Assembly (NCBI RefSeq): GCF_000525855.1
Contig: NZ_AODE01000008.1
Coordinates: 1-64,000 of the forward strand
Length of the DNA stretch: 64,000 bases
Origin: Listeria cornellensis FSL F6-0969
Lineage (GTDB): Bacteria > Bacillota > Bacilli > Lactobacillales > Listeriaceae
Direction of reading: 5' to 3'
Shown: in pieces, positions 29,284 to 37,254 of the stretch
Layout of the letters: each line of letters opens with the position of its first letter
Position numbering within the stretch: position 1 is the first letter of the stretch
Notes under the pieces: model-generated
Told to the model about the DNA's origin: nothing
Seen by the model: only the letters and a program-made list of their open reading frames with translations
Database searches by the model: none
Made by a program: the position numbers and the translations under genes

Positions 29284-30060
29284 TCAGCGACTGTAGTCCC
29301 GCAAAATTTCGGCATGAACACCAGGGCTCGCAACGAATGAATCGCCTTTTTCGGTGATTAGCATCTCAGAACCATCCACACGTGTCACGATAGCACCAAC
29401 TTCTTCGGCAATAATTTTTCCAGCACCAATGTCCCAAGGTGATAGATTAGCGCTCACGTAAGCGTCCGCACGACCTGTTGCTACCGCCATGTATTCAAGC
29501 GTCGCAGCACCATATAAACGCAGTCCGCGAGCCGCTTGGATGACTGGAAGCATGTGCGGGAATTTGCGAACTGACGCCGTATTGATAATTACGAGCGAAT
29601 CTTCTAATTTATTGTTTTTCGCAAGTTTTGGAATCTCCACATCGTTCACAAAAGCACCTTCGCCACGCTTAGCAAAGTAAAATTCACCGCCAACAATATC
29701 GTATATATAAGCCAGTTCTCCGACGCCTTCTTGGTAAATGCCGAGCGAAATCGCAAAATTCCGTTTCTGTTCGACGAAATTTACCGTGCCATCAATCGGG
29801 TCAAGCACCCAAACGATACCTTCTAAACTGGTGATTTCTTCGCCGTACCCTTCTTCGCCAAGCAAGCGATGTTCAGGAAAGTTTTCTGCAATTTTCTCCG
29901 CGAAATAACGCTCTGTCGATTTATCCACATTCGTCACCAAATCATTGCGATCTGACTTTGCTTCCACCTCTATATTAGCCTGTTCAAGCGCCATAAAAAT
30001 TCGATTTCCCGCTTCCTCCAACCATTCCCGCGCTAGTTGATCGATTTTTTCCAGTCCCAT
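29284..30060 (-). CDS. suhB: Inositol monophosphatase family phosphatase (SuhB/YktC)
   Basis: A 258-residue FIG superfamily enzyme. It has the metal-binding motif WVLDPIDGTVNF, an upstream GEEGYGEE and the C-terminal AYVSANLSPWDIGAGKIIAEEVGA. These enzymes remove phosphate from inositol monophosphate or related substrates with Mg2+. In Firmicutes it is called YktC or SuhB and lies beside yktB, as here (divergent). The real substrate is uncertain. The start is preceded by a GGAG-like site. Confidence 0.93.
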   Translation of the reverse strand: MGLEKIDQLAREWLEEAGNRIFMALEQANIEVEAKSDRNDLVTNVDKSTERYFAEKIAENFPEHRLLGEEGYGEEITSLEGIVWVLDPIDGTVNFVEQKRNFAISLGIYQEGVGELAYIYDIVGGEFYFAKRGEGAFVNDVEIPKLAKNNKLEDSLVIINTASVRKFPHMLPVIQAARGLRLYGAATLEYMAVATGRADAYVSANLSPWDIGAGKIIAEEVGAIVTRVDGSEMLITEKGDSFVASPGVHAEILRDYSR

Positions 30061-30192
30061 CTTCGCACCACTCCTTCGTTTGTTTCTTATTTTTCCTAGC
30101 TTATCATAAATTCAAGCTAAATACAGCCTCTAAGATCCATTTTTACGTTATAATGAAGTGAACGCCTATTTTTACGAAAGCGAGGAATCTTA

Positions 30193-30783
30193 ATGACTTT
30201 TACAAAAAATGATTTTAAAGCGATGCAAACGCCTGGACTTGAAGACCGGATGGAAGCTATTCAAACACAGATTCAACCAAAATTCCGCGAAATCGGCGAG
30301 GGTCTTGCTACTTATTTAAGCGCTAAAACTGGCACTGAAATGTTTTTGCATATTGCGCGTCACGCCCGCCGTTCGGTGAATCCCCCTGACAGTACCTGGC
30401 TTGCGGTCGCTAATAATAAACGCGGCTACAAAAAACATCCGCATTTCCAAGTTGGAATTTGGGATGAGTATGTCTTTATTTGGCTTGCTTTTATCTATGA
30501 AACGGAGAATCGTCAAATCGTCGTGCATAATTTCCTAGAAAATCTGGATCAGTTGGAAAACTTGCCAGCGAACTTCTCGATTTCACCGGATCATACGGAA
30601 AAACCGACAAGCCTTATCCAAAATACGGATTTGACCAAGGTTTTAGAACGTTTCCGCGATGTGAAGAAAGGCGAATTCATGGTTGGCCGTATTTTCAAAC
30701 ATGGCGACGAAGCCTTGAAAAATGATGCCCAATTTACAAAAGAACTCGAAAAAAACGGTGGACTTGTTGCTACCGCTTTATGA
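30193..30783 (+). CDS. yktB: YktB family protein (UPF0637, DUF1054)
   Basis: A 196-residue soluble protein. The sequence FTKNDFKAMQTPGLEDRMEA, HIARHARRSVNPPDSTWLA and HPHFQVGIWDEYVFIWLAF matches the YktB/DUF1054 family of Firmicutes. Function is unknown. It is divergent from suhB across a 130-base gap with a TATAAT at about 30153. Its length is normal and it is intact. Confidence 0.9.
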   Translation: MTFTKNDFKAMQTPGLEDRMEAIQTQIQPKFREIGEGLATYLSAKTGTEMFLHIARHARRSVNPPDSTWLAVANNKRGYKKHPHFQVGIWDEYVFIWLAFIYETENRQIVVHNFLENLDQLENLPANFSISPDHTEKPTSLIQNTDLTKVLERFRDVKKGEFMVGRIFKHGDEALKNDAQFTKELEKNGGLVATAL

Positions 30784-30820
30784 TATGAGTTTTGAAATGC
30801 AAGAAATTTAGAAGATAGGA

Positions 30821-30849
30821 TGTACAAAACGGCTAAATCTCTGTATAAT
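30821..30849 (+). promoter_or_regulatory. Promoter of the small ORF-corA unit
   Basis: TGTACA (30821-30826) and a perfect TATAAT (30844-30849) are 17 bases apart, about 40 bases upstream of the 33-codon frame that precedes corA. Confidence 0.5.
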
Positions 30850-30889
30850 GATGAAGTTGTGATTATTTGAGGAAAAGGAGTTGAGCACC

Positions 30890-30991
30890 ATGAAAACGAG
30901 TATCGCGCCGAGTGAACCAGATCCGCATCAGAGATCATACAAGGATTCGAGTCATGGCTTGCAACAGCACTCTATGTGGCCGAAGCCTTAG
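30890..30991 (+). CDS. Possible 33-residue leader peptide upstream of corA
   Basis: A short frame starts with ATG AAA ACG and ends with TAG 18 bases before the corA start. AAAAGGAG lies nine bases upstream of its ATG. The peptide, MKTSIAPSEPDPHQRSYKDS and 13 more residues, is hydrophilic with no recognised motif. Its position between a promoter and corA suggests either a translated leader that influences corA or a chance frame. Nothing confirms that it is made. Confidence 0.35.
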   Translation: MKTSIAPSEPDPHQRSYKDSSHGLQQHSMWPKP

Positions 30992-31009
30992 AAAAGGAGG
31001 AATACGCCT

Positions 31010-31954
31010 ATGCATCAAATTTTCAAATCGAATGAAGCTGGTAAACTAGAAGAATTAGAGAAGCCAGAGCGCAATTGCTGGATTAACATCGTGGCACCGT
31101 CATCAGAAGAAATCAATCAGATTGCCGATCAATACGGGATTCCACTTGAGTTCCTCGAAGATCCACTGGATAAAGATGAAAGTGCTCGGATTGAGCGGGA
31201 TGATGATACCGAAGCCATCCTGATTATTTGTGACTTTCCGATTGTGGATGAGGATGATATTCACTACGCGTCTTTTGAAACGATTCCACTTGGGATGATT
31301 ATGACAAAGGATTACTTTATCACGATTTGCACGATTGACTCGTCGATTATTCAGTCCTTCATTAAAAACCGGATAAAAGGCTTTTTTACGCATATGAAAA
31401 CGCGTTTTGCCTTGCAAATATTGTATATGATTTCGACGCAATTTCTCCGTCACTTGAAGCGGATGAGTCGCCAAACGGATGATATCGAGAAAGAATTGCA
31501 TGAGTCGATGAAGAACAAGCAACTTTACGATTTAATGGGGATTGAGAAAAGTTTGGTTTACTTCCTGACCGCCCTCAAATCGAACAAGCTGGTGCTCGAC
31601 AAAATGATGCGCCAACATATCGTGAAGATGTATGAGGAAGACCAAGATTTACTGGAAGACGTTATCATTGAAAACCGGCAAGGGATTGAGATGGCCGAAG
31701 TTCACTCGAATATTTTGAGTGGAATGATGGATGCATACGCGTCGATTATTTCGAATAACATGAATATCGTGATGAAATTCCTAACCTCGTTCACCATCAT
31801 TTTGACGATTCCGACGATGGTGTTTAGTTTTTATGGGATGAACGTAAGATTGCCATTATCTGATATCCCTATTGCATGGGTACTAGTCATCTGTATTTCG
31901 TTTGGCATCGCAGGGATACTCGGATTTGTCTTTTGGAAACGGAAATTTTTCTAA
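31010..31954 (+). CDS. corA: CorA-family magnesium/divalent cation channel
   Basis: A 314-residue CorA-type protein. It has a soluble alpha/beta N-terminus with long helices, then two C-terminal transmembrane helices. The selectivity motif YGMN is in FSFYGMNVRLPL between them. It forms a pentameric channel for Mg2+ or another divalent ion. AAAAGGAGG is well placed before the start. It is intact and matches the CorA gene found near suhB in Listeria. Confidence 0.93.
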   Translation: MHQIFKSNEAGKLEELEKPERNCWINIVAPSSEEINQIADQYGIPLEFLEDPLDKDESARIERDDDTEAILIICDFPIVDEDDIHYASFETIPLGMIMTKDYFITICTIDSSIIQSFIKNRIKGFFTHMKTRFALQILYMISTQFLRHLKRMSRQTDDIEKELHESMKNKQLYDLMGIEKSLVYFLTALKSNKLVLDKMMRQHIVKMYEEDQDLLEDVIIENRQGIEMAEVHSNILSGMMDAYASIISNNMNIVMKFLTSFTIILTIPTMVFSFYGMNVRLPLSDIPIAWVLVICISFGIAGILGFVFWKRKFF

Positions 31955-31957
31955 CTT

Positions 31958-31989
31958 TAAACCACTTTCTGCTACAGAAGGTGGTTTTC
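31958..31989 (+). terminator. Terminator of corA
   Basis: AAACCACTTTCTG pairs with AGAAGGTGGTTTT (few wobbles/mismatches) around CTAC, starting four bases past the corA stop. Confidence 0.65.
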
Positions 31990-32031
31990 TTATGTCAAAA
32001 TCGGGAAAACCCTAGCAAAGAGGTGAAAGTA

Positions 32032-32859
32032 ATGAATACTAAATTTTTGGTTATTCCAGTCGTTTTTAGTGCGCTGCTTCTCGCAAGTTGTGGCGGTTCT
32101 TACTCCTCAGATAGTTCGGATAGTTCTAATTCTTACGGTAGCAGCAACAATAACTACGGCACAACCACCGATGATATGCGCAAAAATGACATGAGCGGTG
32201 GTACAAAAACGCCAACACTCACGCAAAAAGATGTTTTGGCAACGGTACTATCGAAACTTAACTCTGGCGTTGTCGTGATGCTTCCAAAAGCAATTCCGCT
32301 CTCTTCAGATAAACATTACCTAAGCGCTAAAACGAGCGATTCATCGGACGCCTATCAAGTCATTTTTTACGAAACGAAGGCTCCTATTTCGGTGAATAGT
32401 TCTGACCTGAAAGACACGTCTAAAGCAACGCCGATTGCCACGGTTTCTGGGAAAGCATATGCGACAGAAGAAGCTGCAGCCGATGCAACTGGTCATATGA
32501 ATGACGTCAATACAGGTATGAACGGCGTGGATCTTGGTTCAGGAATTACAGGATATTCTGACGCGGGTGCTGGTTCTACTTTTCTCAATTGGGCGGAAGG
32601 TCGTTGGAGCATGGGCGTTCGCAACACCACGAGTGCAAATCCTCAAGATTCGATTGACCTCGCTAAAAAGATAGTCGGCGTGCTTGAAAAAGAAACACTC
32701 CCCGCTCCGCATCAAGTTGGTGGCATGAAGCTTGAAGCCGCTCCAAACAAGGCAGAAGGCAATATCATTAGCTGGCAAGACGGAAAAACGGATTATACGG
32801 TGAGCGATTTCAATGATCCAATGGACGGTGTTCATATCGCAACAAGTTTTACCGAATAA
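32032..32859 (+). CDS. Secreted lipoprotein of unknown function
   Basis: About 275 residues starting MNTKFLVIPVVFSALLLASC, a lipoprotein signal with lipobox LASC. A serine/asparagine/tyrosine-rich linker follows, then a ~210-residue folded domain (LATVLSKLNSGVVVMLPKAI; YQVIFYETKAPISV; AEGRWSMGVRN). I do not recognise the domain. The open frame begins at 31876, but the ATG at 32032 has GAGGTGAAAGT in front and gives a clean signal. It sits downstream of corA with its own gap and is closed by a two-way terminator. Confidence 0.8.
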   Translation: MNTKFLVIPVVFSALLLASCGGSYSSDSSDSSNSYGSSNNNYGTTTDDMRKNDMSGGTKTPTLTQKDVLATVLSKLNSGVVVMLPKAIPLSSDKHYLSAKTSDSSDAYQVIFYETKAPISVNSSDLKDTSKATPIATVSGKAYATEEAAADATGHMNDVNTGMNGVDLGSGITGYSDAGAGSTFLNWAEGRWSMGVRNTTSANPQDSIDLAKKIVGVLEKETLPAPHQVGGMKLEAAPNKAEGNIISWQDGKTDYTVSDFNDPMDGVHIATSFTE

Positions 32860-32905
32860 AAATAAGCGGCGACTCCAAATTCGGAAGTCACCGCTTATTT
32901 TTTTA
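32858..32905. terminator. Two-way terminator between convergent genes
   Basis: AATAAGCGG.GACT and AGTC.CCGCTTATT pair, with an A-run on one side and a run of seven T on the other. It serves the lipoprotein gene (plus) and the thioredoxin-fold gene (minus), whose stop at 32903 touches it. Confidence 0.8.
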
Positions 32906-33436
32906 TTCTTTCCCTGCTTCTTCTAAAATCAATTTTTCCAACTCTTCTGGTGAGATATGTTCGTCAAAAATATGTTCTCCGATAATGACAGTCGGTACAA
33001 GGCGGATGTTCGCAGCGTTTGCTTCTGCAATGATTTTCTCCGCTTCTTCCTCGTTATCTTGTTCGGAAAGTCCTAGCTCATCTTCTGCAAAATTCGCGAC
33101 TTCTTCGTGCGTCAAAGAACCCCAAAGATCTTGTCTCGCGTATACTTCGTCTAAAATCTCAAGTGTCTGCTCTGGCACTGCATAATCTAGATGATGATGT
33201 ATAATGTTTCCGCGTTGCAATGATTCTTTCTCCTTATCAAATGGCTTCACAATAAGCTCAATACGACCAGAATCTAAATAACGACGGAGCACATCACGCG
33301 ATTTTTCATGCCATTCACGGCAAAATGGACAACGCACATTCACGAACGAAATCACTTTCACCGGCGCGTCGCTTTTCCCAATATGAATCCCTGCCTCTGT
33401 TCCTACATTACTTACAATAATTTCACTAATATCCAT
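32903..33436 (-). CDS. DsbA-like thioredoxin-fold protein, cytoplasmic
   Basis: A 177-residue protein with the active site C36-P-F-C39 in FVNVRCPFCREW, an inserted helical domain, and the cis-proline strand LVPTVIIGEH. This is a Thioredoxin_4/DsbA-type fold. There is no signal peptide, so it probably acts in the cytoplasm, unlike classical DsbA. It follows yktA and the LDH-like gene on the same strand. Reductase, isomerase or FrnE-like roles are all possible. Confidence 0.85.
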   Translation of the reverse strand: MDISEIIVSNVGTEAGIHIGKSDAPVKVISFVNVRCPFCREWHEKSRDVLRRYLDSGRIELIVKPFDKEKESLQRGNIIHHHLDYAVPEQTLEILDEVYARQDLWGSLTHEEVANFAEDELGLSEQDNEEEAEKIIAEANAANIRLVPTVIIGEHIFDEHISPEELEKLILEEAGKE

Positions 33437-33451
33437 CTTAAAAATTCCTCC

Positions 33452-33724
33452 TTAAGGTTGCATTTTAATTTTGCTTGTCGTCGCATTTTTTACGAGTTGC
33501 ATGACGCGATAGGCGGAATAACCGCTCGCCTTTTCGAACTCTTTGCCTAGGCTTTTTTCTTCACCTATCGAGCGTATGACTTGCTTGAAATCACTATATT
33601 TCATTTTTATTTCCGATGCGTCGATACCCACTTCATAGGCTTTCTCAACCGCTTGATAAAAATTAATAACGGTCGCCATTTCTTCTTTTGACCAGTCTAA
33701 ATTAATCGGATAGCTATACTCCAC
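33452..33724 (-). CDS. yktA: YktA family protein (UPF0223)
   Basis: A ~90-residue helical protein. EYSYPINLDWSKEEMATVIN, FYQAVEKAYEVGID and KEFEKASGYSAYRVMQ are the UPF0223/YktA pattern. The GTG at 33724 is chosen as start because AAGGAGG lies eight bases upstream and homologues begin M-EYxYP. The longer frame to 33763 has no such support. It overlaps the end of the LDH-like gene by 11 bases, so the two are coupled. Function unknown. Confidence 0.88.
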   Translation of the reverse strand: MEYSYPINLDWSKEEMATVINFYQAVEKAYEVGIDASEIKMKYSDFKQVIRSIGEEKSLGKEFEKASGYSAYRVMQLVKNATTSKIKMQP

Positions 33725-34704
33725 GTTTCGTTCCTCCTTCATTTGGCAAACCCGCTTGTACATCTTCTTCTAACGCTTTGACAACGGTTGCCAGCTGTTT
33801 TTGCTCGGAATCTGAAAGTGTTAATGGAATGGTCGTTTTCACACCAGTGGCTCCGATGACTGCTGGAATACTGATAAATCCTGATGCCATTCCAAATTTA
33901 TCTTGCACATAGACACCTACCGTCAAAATCATTCGTTCATCTCCCAAAATGATTCTCGTCAACTCTACCAATGCGAGCGCGATGCTATAGTCAAACAAGC
34001 GATTCTCCGCTAGTGGCTCACTCGGCAATTCCTGCATCTGCGTCACGATTGGTTGCAATTTTTCGAAGGAATAGCGATCTGGGTCATCCATCATATAGCT
34101 CAAAATCGGACGGCCACCAATATAAGCGCGACTCCATACTGGGACACCTTTTTCGAGGGTGCTTCCAATCATGTAGGCATGGACATTTTTTGCGTTAACC
34201 TGAAAATAGCGTCCCAATTCCCATTGCAGAAAAGCCGTATCGAGCATCGTTCCAAGCGCAATGATTTTTTCTGCGGCGAGGCCTGAGAACTTCATAATCC
34301 AATGAGCGACCACTTCACTCTGCGGCGTCGCAATCACACAAATCCCTTGAAATCCAGTTTCCATCCATTGATTCACAAAACGCCGAACGACCGACGAAGC
34401 TTGTTGCATATTCTCATCATTCACAAATGGGTCATGCGTGAAAACAATCATCGACGCATTCCGACATTCCGCCATACCACCCGATGTCAATGCAGTTTTA
34501 GGCCTAAAATAAGCGCTGTATCCGATATCTTTCAAAACTGGCGCCTTCTTATCCGCAATCAGGCAAACCTCCACATTTAGTTGCTGGTTCATCAATGCAA
34601 AAGCATAACTTGTGCTTATCTTATTGTTCCCGATAATCGCAATTTTTTTTCTGATCTATCGCCAAACCCGCATCACGCTCCCTCTTCCCATCTGTCCTCC
34701 TCAT
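33714..34704 (-). pseudogene. Lactate-dehydrogenase-like protein without catalytic residues, one frameshift
   Basis: About 320 residues of the L-lactate/malate dehydrogenase fold. A strand KKIAIIGNNKISTSYAFAL takes the place of the NAD-binding strand, then come FTHDPFVNDEN, GTMLDTAFLQWELGRYF, AYMIGSTLEKGVPVWSRAYI and the C-terminal FGMASGFISIPAVIGATG. The family motifs are altered: GxGxxG is GNNKIS, the DTxRFR substrate arginine region is DTAFLQW, and the catalytic GEHGD is GSTLEKG. It is therefore probably not an active dehydrogenase. The N-terminus is broken at T8 (34643-34650); seven restore it. ATG at 34704 is the furthest in-frame start, with TTG nearer the domain as an alternative. It is coupled to yktA. 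Confidence 0.7.
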
Positions 34705-34743
34705 TTTATCATGAAAGCCGTGACGATTAAAATATTGTGATTC

Positions 34744-34782
34744 AAAAAAAGCATCGACTCTATAACGCGCAGAATCGATGCT
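34744..34782 (-). terminator. Terminator of the small membrane-protein pair
   Basis: AGCATCGA (34750-34757) pairs with TCGATGCT (34775-34782), extended by ACTCT/AGAAT. On the minus strand it is followed by seven T. Confidence 0.75.
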
Positions 34783-34787
34783 CCTAA

Positions 34788-35102
34788 CTATTCCTCTTCG
34801 TTTTCTAAAGCGATGCGTTTATTTTTCCGTAAATAGTGTGTTGCAATACAGAAAAACGTTGGTAACACATAGCTTACAATGCATAACAAAATAATCTCCA
34901 GTACTGATTTCTGAATCGTTCCGTTCGTCAGTTTAATAAAGCCAGTAATCGGTGTTTCTAGAATTTGTATCACAGATTTCATGCCGCCTGTATCGTGCAT
35001 ATGATGGAAAAATCCAATGATAAAAGCCACAATCGTTAGTACAAAACAAATGCCAGATATCACATACGCTATCCAAAACAGCGCTCTCTTCGTTGTCCCC
35101 AT
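34788..35102 (-). CDS. Small membrane protein, paralogue 1
   Basis: About 104 residues with two transmembrane segments (ALFWIAYVISGICFVLTIVA and IILLCIVSYVLPTFFCIATH) separated by an outer loop with HHMHDTGGMKSV. It is clearly related to the protein encoded upstream, sharing HMH(D/E)T, ASP/ETPIT and SYxxPxFFCxATHxL. The start at 35102 (MGTTKRAL) is placed by AGGTG upstream; the frame is open to 35171. Family not recognised. Confidence 0.6.
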   Translation of the reverse strand: MGTTKRALFWIAYVISGICFVLTIVAFIIGFFHHMHDTGGMKSVIQILETPITGFIKLTNGTIQKSVLEIILLCIVSYVLPTFFCIATHYLRKNKRIALENEEE

Positions 35103-35184
35103 TTTTTCACCTAATTCTATCGTATTTTGTGATGACACCTTCATTCTACTCCTTTTGCTATGTAAAATCACACAAAAGTAACTT

Positions 35185-35505
35185 TTAGTGAAGAAAGCGG
35201 CTATTTTCGTGCGTTTCGAGATAATCTTTTTTCAGGAAATGCGTCGCCACACAGAAAAAGGCTGGCATCAAATAGCTAATGATAATCGCTAACAATGTCG
35301 ACCAAACAGGGCTTGTTAGGTGAATGGCGAAGATGGCAGGATCGGTCACTGGACTTGCTAAAATTCGCAAAACGGCCCGCCAACTATCCGTTTCGTGCAT
35401 ATGAACGATAAAACCGTGCACGATATTAACCACAAAACCGAGAAAGAAAATCGCTGAGAAACCATAAACAATACCGAAAATAATTTTTTCCATCTGCTTT
35501 TTCAT
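35185..35505 (-). CDS. Small membrane protein, paralogue 2
   Basis: A 106-residue two-helix protein (IIFGIVYGFSAIFFLGFVV; LLAIIISYLMPAFFCVATHF). The loop between the helices has VHMHETDSWRAVLRILASPV, matching HMHDTGG... in the neighbouring gene, so the pair arose by tandem duplication. Both end with a short charged cytoplasmic tail. Histidines in the loop might bind metal, but this is speculation. Function unknown. Confidence 0.65.
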   Translation of the reverse strand: MKKQMEKIIFGIVYGFSAIFFLGFVVNIVHGFIVHMHETDSWRAVLRILASPVTDPAIFAIHLTSPVWSTLLAIIISYLMPAFFCVATHFLKKDYLETHENSRFLH

Positions 35506-35635
35506 TTTTACACCTGGATTCTTTAATTTTATATCTTTATCATACTACTTTGATATTAAATTCACAATAAATAACCTATTAAGCAAAAGAACGCCAAACC
35601 CTTCCATTGGGTAAGACGTACATTCTGCTTCCAAC

Positions 35636-35826
35636 AAATCGAGCGAAAGCGTTTGTAGTCAGGAGATTCAGTGGAACAAAGGGTGGCAAACTCATTACAT
35701 TCCTTTGCATATTGAGGTTCTACTTCGCTTTGCTTCAAAGAATCTCAACAAAGCGGAGCGTACGACTGTACGTGAGAACCGGAAGTCCGCTGAATCTCCT
35801 GAGTGCGAACGCTTGTCGCCGATTTA
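35636..35826. repeat. Dispersed hairpin repeat family B, copy 1 (carries a family-A core)
   Basis: This sits in the 340-base gap behind pdhD. AAATCGAGCGAAAGCGTTTG (35636 on) pairs with CGAACGCTTGTCGCCGATTT at the far end (35806-35825). Inside, TCAGGAGATTCAG pairs perfectly with CTGAATCTCCTGA. The middle holds CGGAGCGTAC, GTGAGAACCGGAAGTCCGCT and an inserted family-A core (GCATATTGAGGTTCT...AGAATCTCAACAAAG, about 35707-35752). Copy 2 is at 54567-54687. No gene lies in this gap. Confidence 0.75.
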
Positions 35827-35845
35827 TCAGGAATATATAACTATT

Positions 35846-37249
35846 TTACATGTGGATTGGGCGACCTAGCGCAAGTTCTGCCGCTTCCATTGTCAACTCA
35901 CCTAAAGATGGGTGAGCGTGAATAGTAAGCGCGATGTCTTCTGCTGTTACGCCTGTTTCGATTGCAAGTCCGATCTCAGAGATGATATCGGATGCGTTCA
36001 TTCCTGCAACTTGAGCACCGAGGATAAGTCCGTCTTCTTTGCGTGTTACTAGACGTACGAAACCTTCTGGAGCGTCAAGAGATAGGGCACGACCGTTACC
36101 GCCGAATGGGAATTTGGCAGTTTTTACGTCGAAGCCTTTTTCTTTTGCTTCTTTTTCTGTCAAACCAACTGTTGCTAATTCTGGATCACTGAAAACGACT
36201 GCTGGTAGGGCTGTGTAGTCATTTTCAGAGGTTTCGCCAGCGATTGCTTCAGCGGCAACTTTTGCTTCGTAGCTTGCTTTGTGGGCAAGTGGAACACCAG
36301 GAACGATGTCGCCGATAGCAAAAACGTTAGAAATATTTGTGCGACCTTGTTTGTCTACTTCGATCAAACCGCGTTCGCTTAATTTAACGCCTAGTTGTTC
36401 TAAGCCGATATCGTCTGTATTTGGACGACGACCTACTGTTACTAAAACATAATCTGCTTCAACGGTTTTTGTTTCGCCGTCAGCTTCGTATGTTACTTTT
36501 ACGCCAGTTTCTGTTTCTTCGGCAGATTTCGCCAAAGCTTTTGTTACGATTTCCACGCCTTTACCTTTAAGATTGCGTTTTACAAGGGAAATCATATCTT
36601 TTTCATACGTTGGCAAAATTTCTGGTCCGCCCTCTAAGATTGTTAGCTCTGTTCCAAGGTTAGCAAATGCGCCACCAAGTTCTGTACCGATGTATCCTCC
36701 GCCGATTACGACAAGTTTTTTCGGAACTTCTGTAAGAGCTAGCGCGCCTGTTGAGCTAAGAACGCGTTTGCCGAATTTGAATCCTGGAATCTCGATTGGA
36801 CGAGAACCAGTTGCAATGATTACGTTGTTGAATGTGTAAGTTTGCGCGGATTCAGGGTGGATAACACGTAGGGAGTGCTCATCAACGAAGAAAGCTTCTC
36901 CTTCTAACATTTCCACTTTATTCTTTTTAAGCAAGCCTTTCACGCCTGTTGTTAATTTACTAACGACAGAACCTTTCCATTCTTGCGCTTTTGTGAAGTC
37001 TAGGTTCACGCCATCTGTTGTGATACCCATATTATCGGAATGTTTCGCTTCAGCAAAGCGGTGACCAACTGTGATCAAGGCTTTGGAAGGGATACAACCA
37101 ACGTTTAAACAAACGCCGCCGTAATGTTCTTTCTCGATAATGGTTACTTTTTGTCCTAATTGTGCTGCGCGAATTGCCGCAACGTATCCGCCGGGTCCTG
37201 CACCAATGACGATGGTGTCTCTTTCTTCTGGAAAATCGCCTACTACCAT
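35846..37249 (-). CDS. pdhD: Dihydrolipoyl dehydrogenase, E3 of pyruvate dehydrogenase
   Basis: A 467-residue flavoprotein. The FAD fold begins [19 protein letters not shown]; the redox disulfide is in [13 protein letters not shown]; the NAD fold is [14 protein letters not shown]; the interface histidine motif is [10 protein letters not shown] near the C-terminus. It reoxidises the lipoyl arms of E2 and makes NADH. It is the last gene of pdhABCD, five bases behind pdhC. It is intact. Confidence 0.97.
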   Translation of the reverse strand: MVVGDFPEERDTIVIGAGPGGYVAAIRAAQLGQKVTIIEKEHYGGVCLNVGCIPSKALITVGHRFAEAKHSDNMGITTDGVNLDFTKAQEWKGSVVSKLTTGVKGLLKKNKVEMLEGEAFFVDEHSLRVIHPESAQTYTFNNVIIATGSRPIEIPGFKFGKRVLSSTGALALTEVPKKLVVIGGGYIGTELGGAFANLGTELTILEGGPEILPTYEKDMISLVKRNLKGKGVEIVTKALAKSAEETETGVKVTYEADGETKTVEADYVLVTVGRRPNTDDIGLEQLGVKLSERGLIEVDKQGRTNISNVFAIGDIVPGVPLAHKASYEAKVAAEAIAGETSENDYTALPAVVFSDPELATVGLTEKEAKEKGFDVKTAKFPFGGNGRALSLDAPEGFVRLVTRKEDGLILGAQVAGMNASDIISEIGLAIETGVTAEDIALTIHAHPSLGELTMEAAELALGRPIHM

Positions 37250-37254
37250 TTTTT

